From the NCBI GenBank assembly GCA_041917055.1, contig JAYRYJ010000006.1, forward strand, positions 114,879 through 178,878: a stretch of 64,000 nucleotides of DNA, given 5' to 3'. Position 1 is the first letter of the stretch. The number at the start of each line of letters is the position of its first letter. Below, in pieces: positions 50,761 to 59,635 of the stretch. The position numbers were made by a program, and so were the translations under genes. The notes beneath the pieces are model-generated. The model saw only the letters and a list, made by a program, of their open reading frames with translations. It did no database searches and was not told the origin of the DNA. Source of the DNA: Pseudaquidulcibacter sp041917055 (GTDB lineage Bacteria; Pseudomonadota; Alphaproteobacteria; Caulobacterales; Aquidulcibacteraceae).

Positions 50761-51817
50761 TTTTCCACCAAAGGCCGCCATCGCCGTAAGAGAAAAAGCG
50801 GTATTTGTTTTCTATCGCGTGCCTATATCCAGATTTAGCCAATTCTGTCCCAGAAAAAGCGCACATAAGCATGAAAAGTGTTGATTTCGGCAAATGGAAA
50901 TTGGAAATTAAGCCATCGACAAACCGAACTGTTTTCCCTGGATACAGGAAAATATCGGTTTCGCCTTGAAATGGCTTTAATAAACCATCGTCACCAATCG
51001 CTGATTCTAAAGAACGCAATGAAGTTGTGCCGACAGCAATTATCCGCCGCCCTTCCCTTTTTGCTCTATTGAGCTTTTGGGCCAACTCGCTCGAAAGTTC
51101 GAAATATTCCGAATGCATTTTATGTTCGAGAATATTATCGGTTTTGACAGGCAAAAAGGTTCCGGCACCGACATGAAGCGTTAATTCATGGCGCTCAACA
51201 CCCATTTCATCAAGCGCGTTCAAAAGTTCAGGCGTGAAATGAAGGCCGGCTGTCGGCGTTGCCACCGAACCCTTTGCCTTAGAATATATGGTTTGGTAAT
51301 CCTGTGTATCCGCTTCATCGACATCGCGCTTTAGACCAATATAGGGCGGCAGTGGCATTTTGCCGTATTTTTCAATTGCCGCAAGCAGAACATCACCGCC
51401 GCACGAAAATTCAAATAAAACCTCGCCGTTTTCGTGTTTTTCAACGACTTTTGCGCTCAGATCCGTGCCGATTTTCACAATATCATTTGTGCTCAATCGT
51501 TTTGCGGGGCGCACAAATGCAAGCCAAAAATTGGGAGAAACTTTTTTGTGAAGATTGATGTTAATTTCAATATCGGCCCCACCGCTTTGGCGCGCGGGAC
51601 GAAAACCTATTAGGTTTGCGGCAATAGTTTTCGAATTGTTGAAAACCAAAACATCGCCTTCAAGCAATTGCGATGGCAAATCACGAAATTGCAAATCTTT
51701 AAATGGCGGGTTTTCGTGCGGGTTTACCACCAATAGACGCGATAAATCGCGCTTTGGCGCGGGCCTAAGCGCGATTAATTCTTCGGGTAATTCAAAATCA
51801 AAATCAGATAATTGCAA
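50750..51817 (-). CDS. queA: S-adenosylmethionine:tRNA ribosyltransferase-isomerase
   Basis: 355 residues. Starts MQLSDFDFELPEELIALRPAP, the normal QueA N-terminus. Conserved PTAGLHFT, HVGAGTFLPVKTDN and VGTTSLRSLES are present, and the C-terminus has FLYPGKTVRFVDGLISNFHLPKSTL. It transfers the ribosyl unit of SAM to preQ1 tRNA, giving epoxyqueuosine. Directly before tgt in the same operon. Confidence 0.97.
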   Translation of the reverse strand: MQLSDFDFELPEELIALRPAPKRDLSRLLVVNPHENPPFKDLQFRDLPSQLLEGDVLVFNNSKTIAANLIGFRPARQSGGADIEININLHKKVSPNFWLAFVRPAKRLSTNDIVKIGTDLSAKVVEKHENGEVLFEFSCGGDVLLAAIEKYGKMPLPPYIGLKRDVDEADTQDYQTIYSKAKGSVATPTAGLHFTPELLNALDEMGVERHELTLHVGAGTFLPVKTDNILEHKMHSEYFELSSELAQKLNRAKREGRRIIAVGTTSLRSLESAIGDDGLLKPFQGETDIFLYPGKTVRFVDGLISNFHLPKSTLFMLMCAFSGTELAKSGYRHAIENKYRFFSYGDGGLWWKNEI

Positions 51818-51818
51818 T

Positions 51819-52271
51819 TTATTGAATTGACGCTTTTACAATTTTGCCAGGTGTTCTTGGCGGTTCACCTTTTGGCAAAGCATGAACAGCTTCCATGCCG
51901 GATTCAACAACACCCCAAACCGTGTATTGGCCATCAAGGAAAGTCGCATCATCAAGACAAATGAAGAATTGACTATTTGCAGTATGTGGCTGATTGGTAC
52001 GCGCCATTGAACAAACGCCTTCGACGTGTGGTTCATCATTAAATTCGGCTCTTAAATCCGGTTTAGAAGATCCACCTGTGCCGCGACCATGCGGGCAGCC
52101 GGCTTGAGCCATAAAGCCATTGATTACGCGGTGAAAAATGATGCCGTCATAAAAGCCTTCAGTCGTAAGTTCTTTAATACGCGCAACATGGTTTGGCGCA
52201 AGATCAGGGCGAAGTTTGATTGTTACAGTTCCGGTATCAAGTTCCAAAACCAAAGTATTGCCGTCAGACAT
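51819..52271 (-). CDS. ppiB: Cytoplasmic cyclophilin-type peptidyl-prolyl isomerase
   Basis: 150 residues from ATG 52271 with AAGGAAC upstream. Cyclophilin fold signatures FYDGIIFHRVINGFMAQ and MARTNQPHTANSQFFICLDD include the catalytic Arg and Gln/Phe. No signal peptide. One base separates it from queA. Confidence 0.93.
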   Translation of the reverse strand: MSDGNTLVLELDTGTVTIKLRPDLAPNHVARIKELTTEGFYDGIIFHRVINGFMAQAGCPHGRGTGGSSKPDLRAEFNDEPHVEGVCSMARTNQPHTANSQFFICLDDATFLDGQYTVWGVVESGMEAVHALPKGEPPRTPGKIVKASIQ

Positions 52272-52344
52272 TTTATGTTCCTTAAAAAATTTCGCGCCGC
52301 TTAACATATAAAGCGACGCGAATCTATTGAATTTTGCCTGCTAA

Positions 52345-52956
52345 TTACAGGCCGGAAAATTCTTTACCCGCCAACATTTCGTTTGCGAAATCCCAATTCA
52401 CCAATTTATCAAGGAAAACCTCCAAAAATTTCGGGCGAAGATTTTGGTAATCAAGATAATAAGCATGTTCCCACACATCGACGCAAATAAGCGGTTTATC
52501 TTCACCTGTAATAGGGGTTTCGGCATTTGCAGTTTTTGTAACTTTCAATTTGCCATCAGCACCAACCACAAGCCATGCCCAACCGGAACCGAATTGAGTT
52601 GCACCCGCCTGTTTGAATGCGTCTGCAAATGCTTCATAGGAACCGAAATCAGCGACAATTTTATCGGCAATTGCACCGATTGGCGCACCGCCACCATTTG
52701 GTTTCATTGAATGCCAAAAGAAAGTGTGGTTATAAACTTGCGCCGAATTATTAAAAACGCCAGGATTTTTTCCCGCAGAGGCTTTAATAATGTCAATCAA
52801 GGATTTTCCTGCAAATTCAGTGTCTTTGATTAAATTATTAAGATTAACAACATAGGCATTATGGTGCTTTGCGTGGTGAAAACTGAAAGTATTTGCCGAA
52901 TAATGCGGTTCAAGCGCATCATTAGCATACGGCAATTTTGGAAGTTCAAAAGTCAT
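52345..52956 (-). CDS. sodB: Superoxide dismutase, Fe type
   Basis: 203 residues from ATG 52956 (GAGGGA upstream). Fe/Mn SOD motifs: HHAKHHNAYV, NHTFFWHSMKPNG and DVWEHAYYLDYQN, with metal ligands two His, one Asp and a His. GGGGAP and AQVYNHTFFW patterns fit the iron form. It stands between the two cyclophilin genes, where most related genomes have none. Confidence 0.94.
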   Translation of the reverse strand: MTFELPKLPYANDALEPHYSANTFSFHHAKHHNAYVVNLNNLIKDTEFAGKSLIDIIKASAGKNPGVFNNSAQVYNHTFFWHSMKPNGGGAPIGAIADKIVADFGSYEAFADAFKQAGATQFGSGWAWLVVGADGKLKVTKTANAETPITGEDKPLICVDVWEHAYYLDYQNLRPKFLEVFLDKLVNWDFANEMLAGKEFSGL

Positions 52957-53033
52957 GGTTAATCCCTCAATATTTGTGTTATTAAGATAGGTTCGCAATT
53001 AGCCAATTGCAACAAGAATCAAAGCGAAAAACA

Positions 53034-53921
53034 CTATTTTGCCGCAATAATTTGAATATCCGGACCAAAATCGCAATTTGAGAATTTCTCACCATTTGCG
53101 GCAATCGCTTTTTCCAAACGCGCATTGAATGACGGGCTATTGCCTTTTTCAATGAAGACGCGCGGTCGTGCATTATTGTCAAGCTTGGAAGCCAAGGTCA
53201 CTTTCAACATTTTATCGGCTGCGGCAGGCGGTGTTCCCGCTTCCGACGGTTCAACTACCTTTATTGCCCTTACGATATCAAGGCCCTTAACAACATAGCC
53301 CCAAACCGAATACTTTTGATCCAAAGACGCAGTATATTTGCGCATCAAAAAGAATTGCGAATTGGCGGAATTCGGCTCATCAGCGCGCGCCATAGAGGTT
53401 ACAGCAGGGCAATGATTGCCCCATGCTTTAACACTTGCATCAATTGTGCGCCCCATTAATGCGTCGGTTTGCGTGGTCACAGGAACCGCGCCGACCCAAC
53501 CATAAATCATGCCTTCTTTTTCAAGGCCCTTAGTGAAGGCAGCCTCAGCATTGCGGCGATATGTGAATTCACCATTTATATCAGGCTTAGTGGACGAACC
53601 CACACCGGTGCCCGTCGGGTCGCCGGTTTGCGCCATGAAACCATCTATTACGCGATGGAAAATAATGCCGTCATAAAAGCCTTCACTAACCAATTCGCGA
53701 ATACGATTGGCATGGTTTGGCGCGACGCGCGGTTCAAGCGCAACGATTATTTCGCCTTTATTAGTATTGATAATCACCAAATTCTCAGGCGCAACTTCGT
53801 CATAATTTGCAAAATCAATTTTGGCAGCTTTTTGTTCGGCACGCGCAATAATCGGCGAAAGTGCCGTTACCAACATCCCACCGATAAGAATATTTTGCAA
53901 AATGCGATTATTTTTTCTCAC
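53034..53921 (-). CDS. Exported cyclophilin-type peptidyl-prolyl isomerase
   Basis: 295 residues with a signal peptide (NILIGGMLVTALSPIIARA). Cyclophilin core FYDGIIFHRVIDGFMAQTGDPTGTG and SMARADEPNSANSQFFLM, interrupted by a 50-residue insert (AAFTKGLEKEGMIYGWVG ...) and extended at the C-terminus. It would act in the periplasm. Start overlaps the coaD end by 14 bases. Confidence 0.9.
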   Translation of the reverse strand: MRKNNRILQNILIGGMLVTALSPIIARAEQKAAKIDFANYDEVAPENLVIINTNKGEIIVALEPRVAPNHANRIRELVSEGFYDGIIFHRVIDGFMAQTGDPTGTGVGSSTKPDINGEFTYRRNAEAAFTKGLEKEGMIYGWVGAVPVTTQTDALMGRTIDASVKAWGNHCPAVTSMARADEPNSANSQFFLMRKYTASLDQKYSVWGYVVKGLDIVRAIKVVEPSEAGTPPAAADKMLKVTLASKLDNNARPRVFIEKGNSPSFNARLEKAIAANGEKFSNCDFGPDIQIIAAK

Positions 53922-54414
53922 TCAATTTCTCCAAAAGTGCGGTCTTTACATTTGCCGACACAAATTCTTTTGTTTCACCGCCCAAGCGCGCAATTTCTTT
54001 AACCAGCCGCGAAGCAATCGCTTGATATTGCGGGGCAGCCATAAAAAACACAGTTTCGATTTGCGAATTTAATTTTTGGTTCATTCCAACCATTTGAAAT
54101 TCATATTCAAAATCCGAAACCGCGCGCAAACCGCGAACAATACATGTAGCATTATTGGCTTCGGCAAATGTCATAAGCAAACCATCCATTGGCACGGCTT
54201 TAATAACGGAATCTGTCTTAATTTTGGCAATCTCGGCCTCAACCATTGCAACGCGTTCATCTATTGAGAACATCGGGTCTTTGCCCGAATATAAAGCAAC
54301 GCCAATGATCAAAACATCAAATAATTTCACCGCACGGCGAATAATATCAAGATGCCCATAGGTGATAGGGTCAAAAGTTCCAGGATATAAGCCAATACGC
54401 GGCGCAACCTCCAT
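53908..54414 (-). CDS. coaD: Phosphopantetheine adenylyltransferase
   Basis: 168 residues from ATG 54414, six bases after GGAG; upstream ATGs (54429, 54420) are possible. Nucleotidyltransferase motif GLYPGTFDPITYGHLD (T/HxGH) and the late RGLRAVSDFEYEFQMVGMN. Penultimate step of coenzyme A synthesis. First gene of the coaD-PPIase-sodB-PPIase-queA-tgt run. Confidence 0.95.
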   Translation of the reverse strand: MEVAPRIGLYPGTFDPITYGHLDIIRRAVKLFDVLIIGVALYSGKDPMFSIDERVAMVEAEIAKIKTDSVIKAVPMDGLLMTFAEANNATCIVRGLRAVSDFEYEFQMVGMNQKLNSQIETVFFMAAPQYQAIASRLVKEIARLGGETKEFVSANVKTALLEKLSEKK

Positions 54415-54549
54415 ATCCATCTCCCACATAATTAAGCCAATGATGAAACGCGATAGCCGAAATCAAAACGACAATCACACGTTTTTCGCACTTTGCAAAA
54501 CATCAATAAGTATTAGTGGCACAATTTCAACATAAATTGCGGTAATGGT

Positions 54550-57333
54550 TTATTCCTCGCCCTCGTCTTCCCCTGTATCTTGCAATCTTTCTACCGAAAC
54601 CACTTTTTCGTCTTCACCGACGCGGATTAGGCGCACACCTTGGGTGGCGCGGCCTTTTATGCCGATTTGATCGGTTTTGGTGCGGATTAATTGACCGCCA
54701 TCAGTCACCATCATTAAATCATCGCTTTCCTCGATGGCGAAAGCGGCAACAAGGCCCGTGCCTTTGCGCACCAATTTATGGGCAACAATACCTTTACCGC
54801 CGCGCCCGGTTACGCGATATTCATAACTTGAAGAACGTTTTCCAAAACCGTCATCAGTAACCGCAAGAATGAATTGTTCGAGTGATTTGAGTTCGGAGTA
54901 TCTTTCGTCCGTCAAATTGCCGCCATTGTTAGTTTCTTCAATGGTTTCGCCGTTTTCTTCAATCTCAGTTTCTGCATCATCGGTTTCGCCGCGTTCCGCG
55001 CGTGAGCGTTTAATGTATTCAGCGCGTTCAGCGGAATCAGTCCCAACATTGCGCAAGATTGCCATTGAAATCACTTCATCGCCATTGGCAAGATTTATAC
55101 CGCGAACCCCCGTGGAATCACGGCCTTTAAAGACGCGAACATCAGTAGCGCGGAAGCGAATACATTGACCCAATTTGGTGGTCAAAAGAACATCATCATT
55201 GGGCGAGCAAATCGCGACATTTATGATTTGATCTTCTACCTCAAGCAATTTCATTGCGATTTTTCCGCCACGCGAAATGCGCTGGAAGTCCGTCAATGAA
55301 TTGCGGCGCACCGTGCCTTTTCTGGTGCAGAACATAAGTTCCAAATCGCCCCAAGTGGCCTCGTCTTCCGGTAATTGGAGAACCGAAGAAATACGTTCGT
55401 CTTTTTCAAAAGCCAAAATATTGGCAACTGAACGCCCTTTAGTTCGCGGGTCACCCTGTGGCAGGCGCCAAACTTTTTCACGATATACAAGGCCCTTATT
55501 GGTGAAGAAGAGCATTGGCGTATGCGTGCTAGCAGCGAAAAGGCCGACGACCCAATCTTCATCCTTGGTTGCCATGCCCGCGCGACCGCGACCACCGCGA
55601 TTTTGCGCGCGATATTCGCTTAAAGCCGTGCGTTTAATATAACCTTGGTGAGAAAGTGTGACCACCATCTCCTCGCGCTCAATGAAGTCTTCGTCTTCTA
55701 ATTCTAAATCAGCCTCAATGAATTGGGTGCGGCGCGGCACTGCAAATTGGTCACGCACGCTTTCAAGTTCATTTTTTATCATAGCGATAATACGAGCGCG
55801 CGAACGGAGAATGTCCAATAAATCGGCAATTCTTTCAGCCAATGTATTGACTTCATTCGATAATTCATCGCGGCCTAAACCTGTTAATCTTTGAAGGCGC
55901 AAATCCAAAATAGCTCGCGCTTGGTCTTCTGAAAGGCGAACCGTATTTTCAGACGACAAATGCGAACGCGGGTCGGCGATTAAAGCAATCAAGGGCGCAA
56001 GGTCTTTGGCAGGCCAATCGCGTGAAGTTAGTGCAAGGCGCGCGGCAGCAGGGTCTGGCGCATTTCGAATAAGCTGCACAACTTCGTCAATATTGGCAAC
56101 CGCAATCGCGAGGCCGACCAAATCATGCCCTCTTTCGCGCGCTTTAGAGAGGCGGAAACGAGTTCGACGAGTGATAACTGTTTCGCGAAAGCGCAAGAAG
56201 ACTTGCAACATATGGCGAATATTCATTTGCATTGGCAATCTATCTACCAATGCCAACATATTCACGCCAAAAGAGGTTTGCAGCGGTGTGTATTTATATA
56301 ATTGGTTCAAAACCACGTCCGCAGACGCGTCGCGCTTTATTTCAATAACGACGCGCATGCCACGACGATCAGATTCGTCGCGCATTGCCGAAATCCCCTC
56401 AATGCGTTTTTCGCGCGAAAGTTCGGAGATTTTTTCGATCATGGCGGCTTTATTGACCTGATAAGGGAGTTCGGTGACGATTATCGCCTCGCGCTCACCT
56501 TTGAATTTTTCGATTTCGGAAGTGGCACGCATAACGACAGAACCGCGGCCTTCTAATAGGCCTTTACGCGCCCCTGCCCTGCCGACTATGTTTGCGCCGG
56601 TCGGAAAATCGGGACCAGGGATTATCTCTAAAATCTCTTGGTCAGTCGCGTCCGGTTGTTCAAGCAATAAGAGTGCCGCATTACAAACTTCGCCCAAATT
56701 ATGTGGCGGGATATTAGTTGCCATACCAACGGCAATACCACCGGCGCCATTCACCAAAAGATTGGGATATTTTGCTGGCAAAACCGACGGTTCGGAATAT
56801 GAGCCATCATAATTGTCAATGAAATCAACAGTATCCTCATTCATTTCATCGAGTAGAGGAATGGCCGCCTTTGAAAGCCGCGATTCGGTATAACGCATAG
56901 CAGCAGGGGGGTCGCCATCGACTGAACCGAAATTCCCCTGTCCATCGATTAACATCAAAGACATTGAAAACGGCTGCGCCATGCGAACCAAAGCGTCATA
57001 AATCGCGGTATCGCCGTGCGGGTGATATTTACCCATTACTTCACCGACCGATTGCGCCGATTTTACGTATTTTTTGTCCGGCGTAAAACCCGCATCATAC
57101 ATTGCGTATAGAATGCGACGATGAACCGGCTTCATGCCGTCACGCGCATCAGGCAAGGCGCGCGAAACAATCACGCTCATGGCGTAATCGAGATAGGAAG
57201 ACTTTAATTCATCCTCGATAGCAATTGGCGCAATACCGTCTTCTTCAAATACGGCACGCTTATTTTCATTATTATCGGGCGGTAAATTTTCGCCATTATT
57301 TTCTTCATTATTATCTATATTATCGTCGGACAA
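54550..57333 (-). CDS. gyrA: DNA gyrase subunit A
   Basis: 927 residues. Start MSDDNIDNNEENNGENLPPDNN is an acidic extension before ALPDARDGMKPVHRRILYAM. Catalytic Tyr in AAMRYTESRL; the quinolone region reads HPHGDTAIYDALVRMAQ, with Thr at the E. coli Ser83 position and Asp at 87. The C-terminal beta-pinwheel has the GyrA-box-like NRGGRGRAGM. An acidic tail ends the protein (DTGEDEGEE). An acidic insert (EENGETIEETNN) lies in the C-terminal domain. Confidence 0.97.
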   Translation of the reverse strand: MSDDNIDNNEENNGENLPPDNNENKRAVFEEDGIAPIAIEDELKSSYLDYAMSVIVSRALPDARDGMKPVHRRILYAMYDAGFTPDKKYVKSAQSVGEVMGKYHPHGDTAIYDALVRMAQPFSMSLMLIDGQGNFGSVDGDPPAAMRYTESRLSKAAIPLLDEMNEDTVDFIDNYDGSYSEPSVLPAKYPNLLVNGAGGIAVGMATNIPPHNLGEVCNAALLLLEQPDATDQEILEIIPGPDFPTGANIVGRAGARKGLLEGRGSVVMRATSEIEKFKGEREAIIVTELPYQVNKAAMIEKISELSREKRIEGISAMRDESDRRGMRVVIEIKRDASADVVLNQLYKYTPLQTSFGVNMLALVDRLPMQMNIRHMLQVFLRFRETVITRRTRFRLSKARERGHDLVGLAIAVANIDEVVQLIRNAPDPAAARLALTSRDWPAKDLAPLIALIADPRSHLSSENTVRLSEDQARAILDLRLQRLTGLGRDELSNEVNTLAERIADLLDILRSRARIIAMIKNELESVRDQFAVPRRTQFIEADLELEDEDFIEREEMVVTLSHQGYIKRTALSEYRAQNRGGRGRAGMATKDEDWVVGLFAASTHTPMLFFTNKGLVYREKVWRLPQGDPRTKGRSVANILAFEKDERISSVLQLPEDEATWGDLELMFCTRKGTVRRNSLTDFQRISRGGKIAMKLLEVEDQIINVAICSPNDDVLLTTKLGQCIRFRATDVRVFKGRDSTGVRGINLANGDEVISMAILRNVGTDSAERAEYIKRSRAERGETDDAETEIEENGETIEETNNGGNLTDERYSELKSLEQFILAVTDDGFGKRSSSYEYRVTGRGGKGIVAHKLVRKGTGLVAAFAIEESDDLMMVTDGGQLIRTKTDQIGIKGRATQGVRLIRVGEDEKVVSVERLQDTGEDEGEE

Positions 57334-57447
57334 ATTTATTACCTTTTAATGGGGAATCCAAATTTAGAATCAAAAAAATACCCTAGCCTAACAGCTTAGG
57401 AATGGCAAAAATATTGCTGTTTTGAACGCGCTAAAATCGGTTATTTT

Positions 57448-57831
57448 TCAGTCCAAACTCGCTCTTGCAGCTTCCCAATTTTGACCATCAAAAGCGGCAG
57501 CGATTTGAAAAGGCAGGTTGGGCCATTCATCGAGGCATCGCGCATTCACCGAATAACCGTCGGGGTGAGAACGCGGCACATAAAACGCTTTCACACCGCA
57601 ATGCATACAGAACATGTGATCGGCGGTGCCGGTATTGAATTTGTAGTGTGAAATTGCATCTTCGCCACTCAATATTTTGAATCGGTCTTTTTTTACAATC
57701 AAGTGAATAAAACCGTTTTTGGCGCATATTGAACAATTGCATTCGCGAATTTTTTCATCCGTTGCAGCAAAAACTTCGAAACGAATTTTGCCACAATGAC
57801 AACCGCCGAAAAACTTAAGTGCGTCGGTCAT
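57448..57831 (-). CDS. GFA (CENP-V/GFA) domain protein
   Basis: 127 residues. Zn ligands in GGCHCGKIRFE, CNCSICAKNG and FCMHCG. Family of glutathione-dependent formaldehyde-activating-like proteins; substrates generally unknown. It is 11 bases after the FkbM gene stop and likely co-transcribed. Confidence 0.85.
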   Translation of the reverse strand: MTDALKFFGGCHCGKIRFEVFAATDEKIRECNCSICAKNGFIHLIVKKDRFKILSGEDAISHYKFNTGTADHMFCMHCGVKAFYVPRSHPDGYSVNARCLDEWPNLPFQIAAAFDGQNWEAARASLD

Positions 57832-57842
57832 TTCGCGCCCGC

Positions 57843-58532
57843 CTACTTACGAATATAAAATGAAGACACCAAATTATGGGAGGCAAATTTATAGTCCTTT
57901 GACCGCATAAACGCGCAGATTTCCGATATTTGCCCGCGATTAATGCGCCCGACAAATTCATGATCCTCGACGCAAATTAATTCTGGTCGGTTTTTGTCAA
58001 GGTTTGCAGACTTTAGAGCCACCAAATCCATACCCTCTACATCAATTGACAAAAAATCGATTTCGCGCCCCTGTGCATATTCGCCAGTAATCGCATCAAT
58101 CGAATTTGTTTGGATTTTGACCACCCGATTTACATCAAGATTTTTTTTCGAATTATGTATCTTTCGCGCCTCATCAATCGTTGAATGCGCAGCGCCATGA
58201 TAAATTGTGAGTTCGGCCTCCCCCAATTTATCGCTTATTGCTAGATTGAGATTGGTGTCATTTGCCGCATATTTTTCAAACAATTCTATCGCGTCGGGAT
58301 TGGCGTCAACATTAATGCCGCCCCAACCATAAAAGCGCCGCAAAAGATAAGTGTTAGAATATTTTTTGGGGTGGAATGCACCAACATCCAAATAAAAACC
58401 CGGTGGTCTTTTTTCGAAATGACGACAAATAAATAAATCCTCACCCAATTGCGATAATGAAATATGTCCGAAACCGTCGCTAAACACTTCGTCAAAATCA
58501 ATTGTGCGCGCTTTGTCGGGGGAAATATACAT
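57843..58532 (-). CDS. FkbM family methyltransferase
   Basis: 229 residues. SAM-binding start YLDVGAFHPKKYSNTYLL, an INVDANPDAIELF motif, and late FLSIDVEGMDLVALKS that matches the FkbM domain. Such enzymes methylate sugars or polyketides. The SAM motif I (DVGAFHP) is intact. 29 bases downstream of ssb. Confidence 0.83.
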   Translation of the reverse strand: MYISPDKARTIDFDEVFSDGFGHISLSQLGEDLFICRHFEKRPPGFYLDVGAFHPKKYSNTYLLRRFYGWGGINVDANPDAIELFEKYAANDTNLNLAISDKLGEAELTIYHGAAHSTIDEARKIHNSKKNLDVNRVVKIQTNSIDAITGEYAQGREIDFLSIDVEGMDLVALKSANLDKNRPELICVEDHEFVGRINRGQISEICAFMRSKDYKFASHNLVSSFYIRK

Positions 58533-58561
58533 TTTATGATTTATCGACCAATTTTAATTCA

Positions 58562-59035
58562 CTAAAATGGTATTTCGTCGTCTAAATCATTATTAGTGAA
58601 ATTTTGTCTCTCACCTTGAATTTCGCGCGGTGCGCCACCAAAGCCAGCAGATTCATAGTCCGAACCACCGCCACCGCCGCCACCGCGAGAATCCAATAGA
58701 GTCAATTGACCATTGAAACCGCCAACAACAACCTCAGTCGTATAGCGATCATTGCCGTTTTGGTCTTGCCATTTTCTGGTGTGCAATTGGCCTTCAAGAT
58801 AGAGTTTGGAGCCTTTTTTGACATAATTTTCAACAACACGAACCAAACCGTCGCCACGAACAACAATATTGTGCCATTCAGTCCGTTCTTTACGCTCGCC
58901 CGATTGCTTGTCGCGCCAATTTTCCGAAGTTGCCACCGAAAAATTAGCAATTCTATCACCTGATGGGAAAGATTTGATTTCAGGATCGCGCCCAAGATTA
59001 CCAATCAAAATTACTTTATTTACCGAACCCGCCAT
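58562..59035 (-). CDS. ssb: Single-stranded DNA-binding protein
   Basis: 157 residues. OB fold MAGSVNKVILIGNLGRDPEIK ... YVKKGSKLYLEGQLHTRKWQDQNG, Gly-rich linker GGGGGGS, and the acidic tip DLDDEIPF that binds partner proteins. Essential replication factor. Its position near uvrA mirrors E. coli, with a lipoprotein gene between. Confidence 0.96.
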   Translation of the reverse strand: MAGSVNKVILIGNLGRDPEIKSFPSGDRIANFSVATSENWRDKQSGERKERTEWHNIVVRGDGLVRVVENYVKKGSKLYLEGQLHTRKWQDQNGNDRYTTEVVVGGFNGQLTLLDSRGGGGGGGSDYESAGFGGAPREIQGERQNFTNNDLDDEIPF

Positions 59036-59046
59036 AATCTTACCCC

Positions 59047-59406
59047 TTAATGAACGCCATCAATAACATATGCCGTTCTGCGCCAGCAGAATGGCGGAAG
59101 AATTTTTTGACTATAATGCAAAACCGCACGGTCGCCAGATTCCAATTTGGCCTGAACCTGTGAAACTATTTCTTTATCGGTTACCGAAAACATGAAAACA
59201 TTGGGAACAGTGGTATTAAATACAGCGTCTTTTCCAGTTTGCTCCCGCACGCCGCCCATTACCAATTCACCCTCCCAAGATTTGCAAACCAAGCCTTTGT
59301 GCGAAAATTTTGAGACAGTTCCCGCGCGTTGCCCATCGGAATAAGAACACGCACTTAGGGCTAATCCCATAAAACCGACCATAAATACCAAAAGAGATTT
59401 TCTCAT
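59047..59406 (-). CDS. Small lipoprotein
   Basis: 119 residues from ATG 59406. Signal and lipobox LVFMVGFMGLALSAC (Cys20). Mature part has GLVCKSWEGELVMGG and LHYSQKILPPFCWRRTAYVIDGV, so it likely folds around a disulfide. Family unrecognised. It lies 11 bases before ssb and is divergent from uvrA, with two SOS boxes between. Confidence 0.7.
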   Translation of the reverse strand: MRKSLLVFMVGFMGLALSACSYSDGQRAGTVSKFSHKGLVCKSWEGELVMGGVREQTGKDAVFNTTVPNVFMFSVTDKEIVSQVQAKLESGDRAVLHYSQKILPPFCWRRTAYVIDGVH

Positions 59407-59489
59407 AACCACCACACTTTTATTCGCAAACTCAATACATCACAAAGGATCAAAATAGCAAGCGAACAATCGCACCTGAAATCATTAAT

Positions 59490-59504
59490 GTTCTTTTTTT
59501 GTTC
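59490..59504. promoter_or_regulatory. LexA (SOS) box, distal
   Basis: GTTC-TTTTTTT-GTTC, the alphaproteobacterial LexA site form, 84 bases from the lipoprotein ATG. Could control the lipoprotein-ssb transcript. Confidence 0.65.
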
Positions 59505-59576
59505 TATATTTCAAATATTGTCAAGGGAAAATCGAAATTAATCTTTCTGCGAATAAGAATAATACGCACTTGAACT

Positions 59577-59591
59577 GTTCTTATTATGTTC
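59577..59591. promoter_or_regulatory. LexA (SOS) box of uvrA
   Basis: GTTC-TTATTAT-GTTC, 44 bases before the uvrA start. Same site form as the distal box, centres 87 bp apart. Confidence 0.8.
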
Positions 59592-59635
59592 TATGCTGTT
59601 GAAAGTCGTGATTCAGTTCATTAATTTGGGGCAAA

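Noticed and set aside
54550..57333. gyrA QRDR Thr83 as a resistance mutation
   Set aside because: Position 83 varies naturally in alphaproteobacteria; without susceptibility data it is only a residue difference.
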